Shown here: positions 17,192 through 25,516 of the stretch, in pieces | Layout of the letters: each line of letters begins with the position of its first letter | How positions within the stretch are numbered: position 1 is the first letter of the stretch | Assembly (NCBI GenBank): GCA_003599195.1 | Contig: QZIZ01000145.1 | Coordinates: 1-58,910 of the forward strand | Direction: 5' to 3' | Source of the DNA: Deltaproteobacteria bacterium | Lineage (GTDB): Bacteria > Desulfobacterota > Desulfobaccia > Desulfobaccales > 0-14-0-80-60-11 | DNA length: 58,910 bases | The notes under the pieces: model-generated | The model's database searches: none | Seen by the model: the letters and a program-made list of their open reading frames with translations, nothing else | What the model was told of the DNA's origin: nothing | Position numbers and translations under genes: made by a program

Positions 17192-18031
17192 TTATGAGCA
17201 GGCCAGCAGCCGCAGCAGAAGGTTGCCGGCAAGAGTTCGACGGTACCCGGCATCGGCCCGGAGATCGCTGATGGGGGAAACGGCTTGCCGTGCGTACACG
17301 GCGGCCTTCCGGAGTGTTTCCAAGGTCAATCTTTTCCCGATCAAAGCTTTTTCGGCTTCGGGACACATTACTATGGTTGGCCCCACGCTCCCCCAGGCCA
17401 GACGCACATTCTCCACCACACCCGCAGAGGAAAGGCGGACCAGGGAGGCAAGGCTGACAACAGAAATGGCCAGAGCCTTTCGTTGTCCCACTTTCTCGTA
17501 ATGATGGAGGTTGTAGCCATCGGCCTTACGCGCCCAAACCGCGGCCAGAATCTCACCTTGGCCGATCAGGGTTTGACCCGGGCCCACCAGGAAATCTTTT
17601 ACCGCCAGGCGTCTACTATCGTCTTGCCGGCGCAGCTCCACTTCCGCGTCCAGGGCGTAAAGCGGTGGCAGGGTGTCTCCCGCGGGGGACGCGGCGCAGA
17701 GGTTGCCGCCGATGGTGCCCATGTTGCGGACGGCCGGAGAGCCGAGCACCTTAATAGCCTGAACCAGTACGGGCAGATGTTTGCGAACGAGGGAATTCTC
17801 TAGGAGATGGGCGTGAGTGGCGCAGGAGCCGATGCGGATGAAATCCCCTTTTTCTTCGGCCCCTTTCAGCTCTTCAATCCTTTCGAGACAGATAAGGGAA
17901 GGTGGATTGATCGCTCCGCTTCGCATTTTTACAAAAAGGTCCGTGCCCCCCGCGTAGACGGCGGCCGCCGGTTCGTTTTCCCAGTGGCGCCAGAGATCGG
18001 CAAGAGAATGGGGCAGAAACACGTTCTTCAA
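17192..18031 (-). CDS. Molybdenum hydroxylase, FAD-binding medium subunit
   Basis: 279 aa, the normal size for CoxM/XdhB-type subunits. FAD-binding motifs AGGTDLFVKMR (about 27-37) and NMGTIGGNLCAASPAGDT are both present, followed by the CO-dehydrogenase-flavoprotein C-terminal domain (VRLAWGSVGPT). It passes electrons from the [2Fe-2S] subunit to an external acceptor. Its start overlaps the end of the iron-sulfur gene by 4 bp (ATGA), indicating coupled translation and fixed stoichiometry. Gene order is large, then Fe-S, then FAD. Confidence 0.94.
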   Translation of the reverse strand: MKNVFLPHSLADLWRHWENEPAAAVYAGGTDLFVKMRSGAINPPSLICLERIEELKGAEEKGDFIRIGSCATHAHLLENSLVRKHLPVLVQAIKVLGSPAVRNMGTIGGNLCAASPAGDTLPPLYALDAEVELRRQDDSRRLAVKDFLVGPGQTLIGQGEILAAVWARKADGYNLHHYEKVGQRKALAISVVSLASLVRLSSAGVVENVRLAWGSVGPTIVMCPEAEKALIGKRLTLETLRKAAVYARQAVSPISDLRADAGYRRTLAGNLLLRLLACS

Positions 18032-18534
18032 GGCGCAGCATCCTTTGCTGGTTTTTCCGGGGGCTTATTGCTCATTTTCCAGGCCGCGGCCTCCACCGCC
18101 TCCACTATTTTCACGTAACCCGTACAGCGGCAGAGGTTGCCGCTCAGACCCTCCCGGATTTCAGCCCGGGTGGGATCGGGGTTTCTCCGGATGATCCGTA
18201 CCGCCGAAAGAGCCATTCCGGGTGTGCAAAAGCCGCATTGCACCGCGCCGTATTCCACAAAGGCCTCCTGCACGGGATGCAGCCCTGCCCCGGTCTCCCG
18301 TTGGAGGCCTTCGATGGTAGTGACCTGCCGTCCCTCGAGCTGAACCGCGAGCATGAGGCAGGACAGCCGCGTTTCACCGTCCACCAGGACGGTGCAGGCC
18401 CCGCATTCGCCCGCGCCGCAGCCCTCTTTGGTCCCGGTCAGGCCCAGGTCCTCCCGCAAAAGGTCCACCACCCGGCGGTCAGGAGGCGCATCGATCTGCA
18501 TATCCTTTCCATTCAAAACGAAACGCACCATCAA
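18028..18534 (-). CDS. Molybdenum hydroxylase, [2Fe-2S] small subunit
   Basis: 168 aa. The plant-ferredoxin-type cluster site is C39, C44, C47 and C59 (GCGAGECGACTVLVDG). The second helical cluster site is C100, C103, C135 and C137 (QCGFCTPGM and NLCRCTGY). Both clusters are complete, so it should be an active electron relay between the molybdenum site and FAD. Overlaps the large subunit gene and the FAD gene by 4 bp each. Confidence 0.96.
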   Translation of the reverse strand: MMVRFVLNGKDMQIDAPPDRRVVDLLREDLGLTGTKEGCGAGECGACTVLVDGETRLSCLMLAVQLEGRQVTTIEGLQRETGAGLHPVQEAFVEYGAVQCGFCTPGMALSAVRIIRRNPDPTRAEIREGLSGNLCRCTGYVKIVEAVEAAAWKMSNKPPEKPAKDAAP

Positions 18535-20813
18535 GGTGTTTCCTCCAGCATGCTCAGCACCCGGCCTCCCGTGAAGGGCGAACGCGTCAGGCGGACGCCG
18601 ATGGCGTCCTCGACGGCCCCGGCAATCGCGGGCACCGGCGCGTTGGCCCCCACCTCGCCGATCCCTTTCATGCCGAAGGGCCCGGTGGGCTCCACCGTCT
18701 CCACAGACACCGACACGATGTCCGGGACATCCAGAGACGTAGGCAGGAGGTAATCGGCGAAGTTGGGGTTCAGGATTTGGCCCTGATCGAGTGCGACCTG
18801 TTCCATGAGGGCGTAGCCGATCCCCTGGGCCACCGCGCCATGCACCTGCTGCTCGAAGCCCTGGGGATTAATAACCCGCCCTCCTTCGGTGACGGCCAGG
18901 TATTCCCGGACCTCGATTTTGCCGGTCAGCTCGTCTATCTCCACGTAAGCCAAGTGCGCCGCGTAGGAGAAAAAGACGTGGGGAAAGCCGATGATGAACC
19001 CCTTTCCGGTGTCCGGAACATCCTGGGACACGGGCATGACGGTCTGACCGACGCTGGAGCGGTCCGCTTCCGGAAGCAGCCGGGCCAGAAAATCCAGGTC
19101 CACGTCCCGGCCCGACGGCAGGTGGCGGACCTTCCCGGGCAAAAGGGCGAATCCCCTTTCTTCATCCGCCATCAACACCAGCGCGGCCCGGTGGCAGAGC
19201 TTCGCTTTCATTTCCCGGCAGGCCCGGATCAGGGCGTTTCCGAAGGTGTAGGTGGTGCGGCCGGCCGAGGAAGAACCCGCTGGGAGGCACCGTTCCGTAT
19301 CCGGCTGGATTAGCTCCAGGCGGGAGGCATCCTGGCACAGGATTTCCCCTGCTATCTGGAGGAAGGCGGTGGCGTTGCCCTGTCCCATGTCGGGGACTCC
19401 GCTGTAAATGCGGAACCTGCCTTCCGGAGTGAACTCCACCTTGGCCACGGCCGAATCCGGCAGCCCCCGGCCGTAGCCCATGGCGTTGAATACCGCGGCG
19501 AGACCGGCGCCCCTTTTTTTAAAAGGTCCGGCCGAGAGCTTCCATTTCTCCCGTCCGGTCCATAGGGCATGGCGCTTCAAGGCTTCGAGGCACGGAACTA
19601 TGCCGGTGGAGTGAACCAGGGTCACACCTGTGCAATTCCTGTCTCCCCGTTGCAAGGCATTCTTAAGCCGAAAATCTAGGGGATCCAGGCCCAATTTGGC
19701 CGCGAGCAGATCCATGACCCGCTCGAAGGCAAAGGAAACCTGGCAAACACCGAAACCGCGCATGGCCCCGCCGATGGGATTGTTGGTGTAAACGCACCAG
19801 CCTTCGATGTCGGTATGGGGGATGCGATAGGGGCCACCGGCGTGCTCCATGCCCAGTTCCAGGACCTCGCCTCCCAGATGGGCGTAGGCTCCGGAATCGT
19901 AATAGAGGCGGCATTGGAGGGCGTGCAGGGTCCCGTCCGCCCTGGCGCCCGCGCGGTAATACATGCGGGCGGCATGGCGCTTGTACCCGGCGGCGAAGCT
20001 TTCCTCCCGCTCCCACCACATCTTTACGGGCCGGCCTTGGGCGTGAAGCGCGGCCAGGGCCAGGAGGCACTGCACGGTGGCGCCGTCCTTGCCTCCGAAC
20101 GCGCCGCCCAGGTAAGGACTGATGATGCGGATGGACCCCGCCTCCAGCCCCAGGGCATGGGCGATTTCGAAGCGGTCCCGGAAGGGGGCCTGGGTGGAGA
20201 CGATCATGACAATTTTGCCGTCCGGCTCCTGCCAGGCCACGCCGTTTTCCGTCTCCAGGAAGCAATGCTCCTGGCAAGGCGCCTCGAAGGTCTCCACCAC
20301 CACTACCGCACACTCGCTGAAGGCCTCCTCCGCTTTGCCTTTCTCGATTTTGGCATGCAGGAGCAGGTTACCGCGTTCATGGATGCGGGGGGCGTCGGGC
20401 TTCAAGGCTTCTTCGGGATCGAAGACGGCCGGCAGCGGCTCGATTTCCACCCGGATAAGGGATAGAGCCTGGGCCAGGACCTCCCGGTTTTCGGCCAGCA
20501 CCAATGCCACCGGGTCTCCCCGGTGCCGCACCCTTTCTCCGGCCAGCACCGGCTGGTCCTTGTGCACGATCCCCTGGCGGTTGGTCCCGGGAACGTCCTT
20601 ACGGGTGAGGACGGCAAAGACTCCCGGCAGGGCCTCGGCCGCAGCAAAGTCGATCTCGAGTATCCGGCCATGGGCAACCCCGGCTCTTTTCGCTCCGGCC
20701 CACAGCAGGTTCTCCGGGTAGTGGTCCAGGGCATATTTCTCCTCGCCGGTAACCTTGGCTCGGGCATCCTGGCGGGGGACCGCATAGCCGACCTCGAGCA
20801 ATTCTTTTTTCAA
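18531..20813 (-). CDS. Molybdenum hydroxylase, catalytic large subunit (xanthine dehydrogenase / aldehyde oxidase family)
   Basis: 760 aa. Cofactor-binding motifs include LGGAFGGKD (about 235-243), AMRGFGVCQ and GQGNATAFLQ. The catalytic glutamate is E720 in GIGEVGA. The N-terminal a/b hammerhead domain precedes these. Substrate cannot be read from sequence: candidates are purines, nicotinate-like heterocycles, aldehydes or CO-type substrates. The CO-dehydrogenase active loop (AYRCSFR) is not seen, arguing against CO oxidation. The presence of XdhC and a MocA-like protein fits the whole unit. It starts 14 bp after the SGNH gene, so it may be co-transcribed with the upstream run. Confidence 0.94.
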   Translation of the reverse strand: MKKELLEVGYAVPRQDARAKVTGEEKYALDHYPENLLWAGAKRAGVAHGRILEIDFAAAEALPGVFAVLTRKDVPGTNRQGIVHKDQPVLAGERVRHRGDPVALVLAENREVLAQALSLIRVEIEPLPAVFDPEEALKPDAPRIHERGNLLLHAKIEKGKAEEAFSECAVVVVETFEAPCQEHCFLETENGVAWQEPDGKIVMIVSTQAPFRDRFEIAHALGLEAGSIRIISPYLGGAFGGKDGATVQCLLALAALHAQGRPVKMWWEREESFAAGYKRHAARMYYRAGARADGTLHALQCRLYYDSGAYAHLGGEVLELGMEHAGGPYRIPHTDIEGWCVYTNNPIGGAMRGFGVCQVSFAFERVMDLLAAKLGLDPLDFRLKNALQRGDRNCTGVTLVHSTGIVPCLEALKRHALWTGREKWKLSAGPFKKRGAGLAAVFNAMGYGRGLPDSAVAKVEFTPEGRFRIYSGVPDMGQGNATAFLQIAGEILCQDASRLELIQPDTERCLPAGSSSAGRTTYTFGNALIRACREMKAKLCHRAALVLMADEERGFALLPGKVRHLPSGRDVDLDFLARLLPEADRSSVGQTVMPVSQDVPDTGKGFIIGFPHVFFSYAAHLAYVEIDELTGKIEVREYLAVTEGGRVINPQGFEQQVHGAVAQGIGYALMEQVALDQGQILNPNFADYLLPTSLDVPDIVSVSVETVEPTGPFGMKGIGEVGANAPVPAIAGAVEDAIGVRLTRSPFTGGRVLSMLEETP

Positions 20814-20827
20814 TCATTCCTCCGCGA

Positions 20828-21901
20828 TTATTTCCACCAACCCAGTTTTTGAATTTCCTCATGGAGATACCCGGCCAGCAGCCGCATCCCTTTGGGTTTG
20901 AAATGATACAGGTCGAAATAGAGCCTGAACCGGTGCGGATGACTCCAGAACCTGGGGCGCAAGTCTATTACCGGCAGATTCAGCCGCGGGGCCAGTTCTG
21001 ACTTTACCCTCGCGTAGAATTCAAATAGGGAAGGTCCATCGCTATCCACCAAATGACGCCAATTGGACTGCAAGGACTCAATTTTTCCCTGATTTTCGGG
21101 TGACATGTTCGGTTCGTATGCCGGATTTACAAATAGAAAAGCCACCTTACTGCCGCGATCCTGGGCGCGCCTGGCAATGGACCCGATATTGCTGAAAGCG
21201 GACTGAAAGCACTCGTCTTTTTGAAAAACAGGCTGAGTCTTTAATGAGGCTTGCCGTTTGGCCTCTCCATATTTCCGGCGCCATAAAAAATACCAACAAC
21301 TGCGGTTGAGGAATTTTTCCCACCAGGGGCTTTTCCGGGCCAGGGCAAAGGCAAACTCCAACTGGTAGGTGATGCCGGGGAACCATTTCTCTCCGAAGAT
21401 CCGGGCTTGGGTGATATCGTTAACCCCGATATTGAGAATCAGGAGATCGGGGTTGAGGCAGAGCAGTTCCTGTTCAAAAAAAGCTTTATATTGAGCGGTA
21501 TTATAGCCGGGAAAGCTGGAATTTATCACCTCCCAGGCAGAGTCGGCCTTTTCATCGAGAAGCTTCTGCAACTGAAAGGACCAGAGATCACGTTCGTTGA
21601 ACAGCTTGACCCCGAATAGCTGCGATTCCCCCATAACTAACACCCGCTTAATTCCGGGGGAGGCGCTTAATTCAGGCCCTCTCATCCCCTGCCGGTTGAT
21701 ATTGACCGCAGGGGACCGGTATCCCGGCTTGAGTCTGAAACCTAAGGGCGGATCAGCTTCTTCCACAAATTGCTCGTAAGGGTATTCCGCAAAGACCCGG
21801 CTTTGGAAAGAAAGGCCGTAGCGGCGATAATGGTAAACCCTGGCCGCAAGCTCGATTAAAACCAAAGAGGCCAGGATGACTAGTCCTATCCAGATACTCA
21901 T
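20828..21901 (-). CDS. Membrane-anchored SGNH/GDSL hydrolase-like protein
   Basis: 357 aa with one N-terminal membrane helix (about 3-20) and no cleavage site, so probably tethered at the outer face of the inner membrane. SGNH blocks: VLVMGES (S93), a Gly in SSFPGYN, ILNIGVND, and the C-terminal DLYHFKPKG with the Asp-x-x-His pair. These support an esterase or acyl-transferase acting on a cell-envelope or secreted product. Composition is slightly AT-richer than the adjacent hydroxylase genes. Located between the MFS carrier and the hydroxylase. Confidence 0.85.
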   Translation of the reverse strand: MSIWIGLVILASLVLIELAARVYHYRRYGLSFQSRVFAEYPYEQFVEEADPPLGFRLKPGYRSPAVNINRQGMRGPELSASPGIKRVLVMGESQLFGVKLFNERDLWSFQLQKLLDEKADSAWEVINSSFPGYNTAQYKAFFEQELLCLNPDLLILNIGVNDITQARIFGEKWFPGITYQLEFAFALARKSPWWEKFLNRSCWYFLWRRKYGEAKRQASLKTQPVFQKDECFQSAFSNIGSIARRAQDRGSKVAFLFVNPAYEPNMSPENQGKIESLQSNWRHLVDSDGPSLFEFYARVKSELAPRLNLPVIDLRPRFWSHPHRFRLYFDLYHFKPKGMRLLAGYLHEEIQKLGWWK

Positions 21902-21925
21902 TTTGCCGCTTCATTCCCAAGAAAA

Positions 21926-21970
21926 AGGGTGCGTCCTATGCACCATTTCGGCGCGTAAGACGCGCCCTAC
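21926..21970. repeat. Double palindrome GGTGCGTCC.. / GGCGCGTAAGACGCGCC
   Basis: Two adjacent short palindromes, 21928-21944 (GGTGCGTCCTATGCACC) and 21950-21966 (GGCGCGTAAGACGCGCC). They sit between the SGNH start codon (21901) and the MFS stop codon (21976). Similar paired palindromes ending in CCTAC are common intergenic repeats in many bacteria. Here the pair could also act as an intra-operon RNA stem. Confidence 0.75.
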
Positions 21971-21975
21971 ATTAC

Positions 21976-23331
21976 TCATCTTCCCACGGTTCCCGCGCCG
22001 GCAACCCTCGCCATGGCCCCGGAGGCCGACTGGCGGGGGACCCAGCGCCCCACCAGCAGGGCTGCCGCAAACGGGGCCGCGGCACTGGCGAGCAACAGCG
22101 CCTTCCCGCTGACGGCCGCCTGGCCGGAGGCGGCAAAGGACATCAGCAATCCCCCCATCAAGGGACCCGCCACGTGGGCGACGTCCATCATCTGCAGCAT
22201 GAGATTGGTGTTCAGCCCCCGCAGGGCCGGAGGTGTGGCCGTGAACATGAGTGCGGTCAACAGTGGGGTGGCCACACCCATGCCCAACCCGAAGATCAGT
22301 GCGGCGGCGATAAAGGCCCAGGTTTGGGGCACCAGGGCGAACAGCACCGGCCCTGCGGCCATGGCCGATAACCCCGCGGCGCACAAGGTTTTTCGGTCCA
22401 CCTTATCGAAGAAGCGGCTGAACAAGGCGCGCACGGAGATGATCATGCTGGTGACGAGAAAGAGGAAGAGGCCCGGGTCTTCCCCCTGGCGCACCAGGCA
22501 GATGCGCTTTTCCGATTGCGCCCCCAAAGAATAAAGGCAATCAGGGTTCGGGTTTACCATCATGGCGATGGGCTTGAGAAAGAAAAAGAGCATGACGATG
22601 CTCAGAATTGCCAGTCCGAAGGCCCCCAGCAGCGCCGGCGCGCCGGGCTGTGAAATCCCCTGGCGGATTTGGGCCCAGGTCCCGGCCGGGGCCGCCTTTC
22701 CCGGACCGGACCAGGAAGCCGGGGTCCGGGGGGCGGCGCCGCGCAGGAGCAGCAGCGCGGGCAGGCCGGGCAGCATGAACAGCGCGCCCCCGGTGTAAAT
22801 GGCCCCGGATATGGCCTGGGGGAAGAAGGTTTCGGCAAGGTACGGGACCAAGGCGTTGGGGATAAGCGCGGCGAGGCTATTGATGCCGAATCCTTCGCCG
22901 CTGCGCGACGGCGGCATGATCAGCGCTAGCATGGCCACGGCGGCCGACAGCGTCAACACGTGGCCGGCGCCGTGGATCAACCGCACCAGCACCAGGGACC
23001 AGGTGTTGCCCAGGGAAGAATAAGACAGCAATGCCAGGATGCTGACGCACTGGCCCAGAGCCAGAGCCGGAATAATGATCTTGGGCTTAAGATGGGTGGC
23101 GATATAAGGCCGCAGCAGCAGGGCCGATACGGAGAAGAGGCTGATGAGCGGCCCGCACCAGACCTGGGCCACGCCGCACACCTCCAGGAAGGCGTAGAAC
23201 CCGTAGAAGATGGAAAGCGAGCCGAAGGCCAGCAGGCAGATGAGGTTGAGGGCCACGAATTCCCGGGTCCAGAGAGGCTCGAGGGCGAGGACCGCGGGAA
23301 TTGCTTGTCCAGAGCCTTTGGAATGTTGCAT
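21976..23331 (-). CDS. Major facilitator superfamily transporter
   Basis: 451 aa with about twelve hydrophobic segments. The first half contains LICLLAFGSLSIFYGFYAFL and a GAGHVLTLSAAVAMLALIMP block with the SRSGEGFGINSLAALIPNA loop, typical of drug/sugar-type MFS carriers. An unusual hydrophilic insert with two cysteines (PNPDCLYSLGAQSEKRICLV) interrupts the central region, possibly periplasmic. It begins 20 bp after the GNAT gene. Its position suggests export or import of the product handled by the neighbouring transferases; substrate unknown. Confidence 0.88.
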   Translation of the reverse strand: MQHSKGSGQAIPAVLALEPLWTREFVALNLICLLAFGSLSIFYGFYAFLEVCGVAQVWCGPLISLFSVSALLLRPYIATHLKPKIIIPALALGQCVSILALLSYSSLGNTWSLVLVRLIHGAGHVLTLSAAVAMLALIMPPSRSGEGFGINSLAALIPNALVPYLAETFFPQAISGAIYTGGALFMLPGLPALLLLRGAAPRTPASWSGPGKAAPAGTWAQIRQGISQPGAPALLGAFGLAILSIVMLFFFLKPIAMMVNPNPDCLYSLGAQSEKRICLVRQGEDPGLFLFLVTSMIISVRALFSRFFDKVDRKTLCAAGLSAMAAGPVLFALVPQTWAFIAAALIFGLGMGVATPLLTALMFTATPPALRGLNTNLMLQMMDVAHVAGPLMGGLLMSFAASGQAAVSGKALLLASAAAPFAAALLVGRWVPRQSASGAMARVAGAGTVGR

Positions 23332-23351
23332 GAGGTGAAAAGTCCTTTCGA

Positions 23352-24377
23352 TTACGGATGAATGGATCGTTCCCAGTCGTCCTTGACGAGTTCCAATAAA
23401 TGGGCCGATCTTTCTCCGAAGACCTGAATACCGTCCCAGTGGGGCGGGCCGAAGACCTTCTGCATCAGGAAGCCGTCCACGTCCAGCCAGCGAGGCAATA
23501 CTCCGCCGGCGAAATACCCCCGGTTTCGCAACAGTTCTACCGTTTGGCCCACCCAGGGCCAGGAGAGCTTCAAGAAGACCTGGTGGACGATGGTCCCCTT
23601 TTGGCGGGCCGCGTTTTCCTCCTGGGCGAAAACCGCGGCAAAGTCCGCGCCCGCCTCGTGCACCGTAAAACGGGCGACCTGGGCGAAGTCGAAGATTTGG
23701 GACTCCATCCGGGTCTCTGGCCCATCGGGCAAATCCTCAGCGGATGGGACAAACCGGCATTCGTGCCTGATGCCGCCATAGATGAAGCGCAGCATTTCTG
23801 TATACGCGGCGGGCACCCGGATCGTCTGCGGTTTGGGAGTGATGATATCAAATTGCAATACTGCGGCTACGCGGCCTGCGGCGCTCTCCTCCTTGGTGTA
23901 GGCCTCCGCGGGCATCAGGTCCACTTCCAGGGCGCAGGGCAGGAAATTCAGCTTGATGCCAATCTTCTGCATGGTGACGTGATTGCAGACCCCCTCGCCG
24001 AACATGATTTCGATGCCGAATAGGGGGGCCACTTTCCTGACACTATATTGAACCAGCCTGAAGCCCATCACTCCCGCCCGGTAGTTGGGAGCCACGACGG
24101 TGGACCCGGATTCGTAGAGGCCCGGAAAAGGCGCGCTGTTATACAAAGCGCTGTGGCCGACGATGTCGCCCTTGGCGGTGCGGGCCACATTGGAGATGGT
24201 CCGCCGCGCCGCATTCTCCCGGATGAGCAGTTCCGGGTCCGTAAAGGTCTTGACCGGGTACCCGTCTCCATAGACCAGGCGGAACAACCGCGTAACCCCC
24301 AGGGCATCCTCGGGGCGAAACAGGTCCAGTTTCCACGTTTGCCCTGCTTCTATGGGGTCTTCATTGTTTTTCCCCAT
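23352..24377 (-). CDS. GNAT-fold acyltransferase-like protein, 341 aa
   Basis: The N-terminal half is GNAT-like: FRPEDALGVTRLFRLVYGDGYP, then AKGDIVGHSALYNSAPFPGLYESGS-type strands and VVAPNYRAGVMGFRLVQYSV as the acyl-CoA pyrophosphate loop region. The C-terminal half (about 180-340) is not recognised. The same opening pattern (FSVRPPNPEELKLFAHLVKACYRD) occurs in the upstream ATPase-like/GNAT fusion, so the two may be paralogous in this part. The start codon shares one base with the HisC stop (TGATG). Confidence 0.7.
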   Translation of the reverse strand: MGKNNEDPIEAGQTWKLDLFRPEDALGVTRLFRLVYGDGYPVKTFTDPELLIRENAARRTISNVARTAKGDIVGHSALYNSAPFPGLYESGSTVVAPNYRAGVMGFRLVQYSVRKVAPLFGIEIMFGEGVCNHVTMQKIGIKLNFLPCALEVDLMPAEAYTKEESAAGRVAAVLQFDIITPKPQTIRVPAAYTEMLRFIYGGIRHECRFVPSAEDLPDGPETRMESQIFDFAQVARFTVHEAGADFAAVFAQEENAARQKGTIVHQVFLKLSWPWVGQTVELLRNRGYFAGGVLPRWLDVDGFLMQKVFGPPHWDGIQVFGERSAHLLELVKDDWERSIHP

Positions 24378-25516
24378 CAGCCGGCCTCCTCAATGCCCGG
24401 CCCCAGGGCGGTGAGCATCTTCCCCAGAGCTTCCACCAGGGCCTCTTGGGCCTCCCGGTGGGATATGGTTATCCGAATCCAGTCGGGGAAGCGGAAAGCC
24501 GTCATGCTGCGCACCATGACTCCCCGGGTCATGAGCTTCCGGTAGGCCAGGGCATCGTTCATGGGCATCTTGATCATCATGAAGTTGCCTTCCCCCAAAA
24601 CATAGGGCAGGCCCAGGGCGGCGATCTCCTTTTTCAGGAATACCTTTCCCTGCCGGACGAACTCCCGGGTCCGGGCCACATGCTCGCGGCTTTCTTCCAG
24701 CGCGGCCAGGGCCGCCACCTGGGCCAGGGAGTTGACGGAATAGGCGACGCAGGTGCGTCTGACAATATCCACCACCTCTTTGCTTCCAGCCAGGTAGCCG
24801 ATGCGCAAGCCGGCCAGGGCGAACATCTTGGAAAAGGTCCGGAAGATGAGCAGGTTGGGGTACTCCCGGATAAGCGCCATTCCGTCGGGATAGCCGGGGT
24901 CTTCCACGAATTCGGCGTAGGCCTCGTCCACCACCACGATCTGCCGCCCGCGGATGCGCTCCAGAAACCGGCGCAACCGCTCTCTGTTCCACATGCTTCC
25001 CGTGGGATTGTTGGGATTGCACAGGAAGAGGATTTTGGTGTGCGCATCGATTTTCCCGAGCATGCCTTCTTCATCAAACCCGAAGTCCACCAGGGGCGCC
25101 AGCCGGGCTTCAAACCCCGAGAACTCGGCCACCCACTCATAGACCGCGAAGGTCTTGTCCGCGGTGACAATGTTGTCTCCGTTCCGGCAGAAGGCCTTAA
25201 TCACGAAGCCGATCACCTCGTTGGCCCCATTTCCCGCCAGGAACTGATCCGGATGCATACCGAAACGCTCGGCCAGCTTACACCGCAGGCGGTACGCGTC
25301 GCCGCTGGGATAAAATGCGGCCCGGGGCGGCGGAAACTCGCGAATGGCCTGCAACGCGGCCGGGGGAGGACCCAGGAGGTTTTCGTTATTGTTAAGCCGG
25401 AAGATCCGCGGAACTCGATAGATCTTTTTCAGCTCTTCGTCGGGCTTACTGGGAATATAAGCTTGAAAACGCTTGATATGCGGCGGCACCAAAAGGTCCA
25501 AGGGAAGAGAGTTCAT
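24377..25516 (-). CDS. HisC-like pyridoxal-phosphate aminotransferase
   Basis: 379 aa from ATG 25516. The frame is open further upstream to 25735 but overlaps the preceding gene, whereas ATG 25516 shares a base with that gene's TGA and has AAGGGG upstream. Fold type I aminotransferase of the histidinol-phosphate group: LNNNENLLGPPP, NPNNPTGS, VVDEAYAEF and the Schiff-base lysine K230 in RTFSKMFALAGLRIGY. No other his genes are present, so it may serve another amino acid or a specialised product built by this cluster. Confidence 0.9.
   Translation of the reverse strand: MNSLPLDLLVPPHIKRFQAYIPSKPDEELKKIYRVPRIFRLNNNENLLGPPPAALQAIREFPPPRAAFYPSGDAYRLRCKLAERFGMHPDQFLAGNGANEVIGFVIKAFCRNGDNIVTADKTFAVYEWVAEFSGFEARLAPLVDFGFDEEGMLGKIDAHTKILFLCNPNNPTGSMWNRERLRRFLERIRGRQIVVVDEAYAEFVEDPGYPDGMALIREYPNLLIFRTFSKMFALAGLRIGYLAGSKEVVDIVRRTCVAYSVNSLAQVAALAALEESREHVARTREFVRQGKVFLKKEIAALGLPYVLGEGNFMMIKMPMNDALAYRKLMTRGVMVRSMTAFRFPDWIRITISHREAQEALVEALGKMLTALGPGIEEAG

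Noticed and set aside
17010-17366. 119-codon N-terminal extension of XdhC
   Set aside because: It translates GGGGCCAG and CTCTGCG repeats and antisense FAD-gene sequence; the family alignment begins at MDIFDNIARLL (17009).
18531-20813. Aerobic CO dehydrogenase large subunit
   Set aside because: The CoxL active-site loop AYRCSFR was not found; the region reads AMRGFGVCQ instead.
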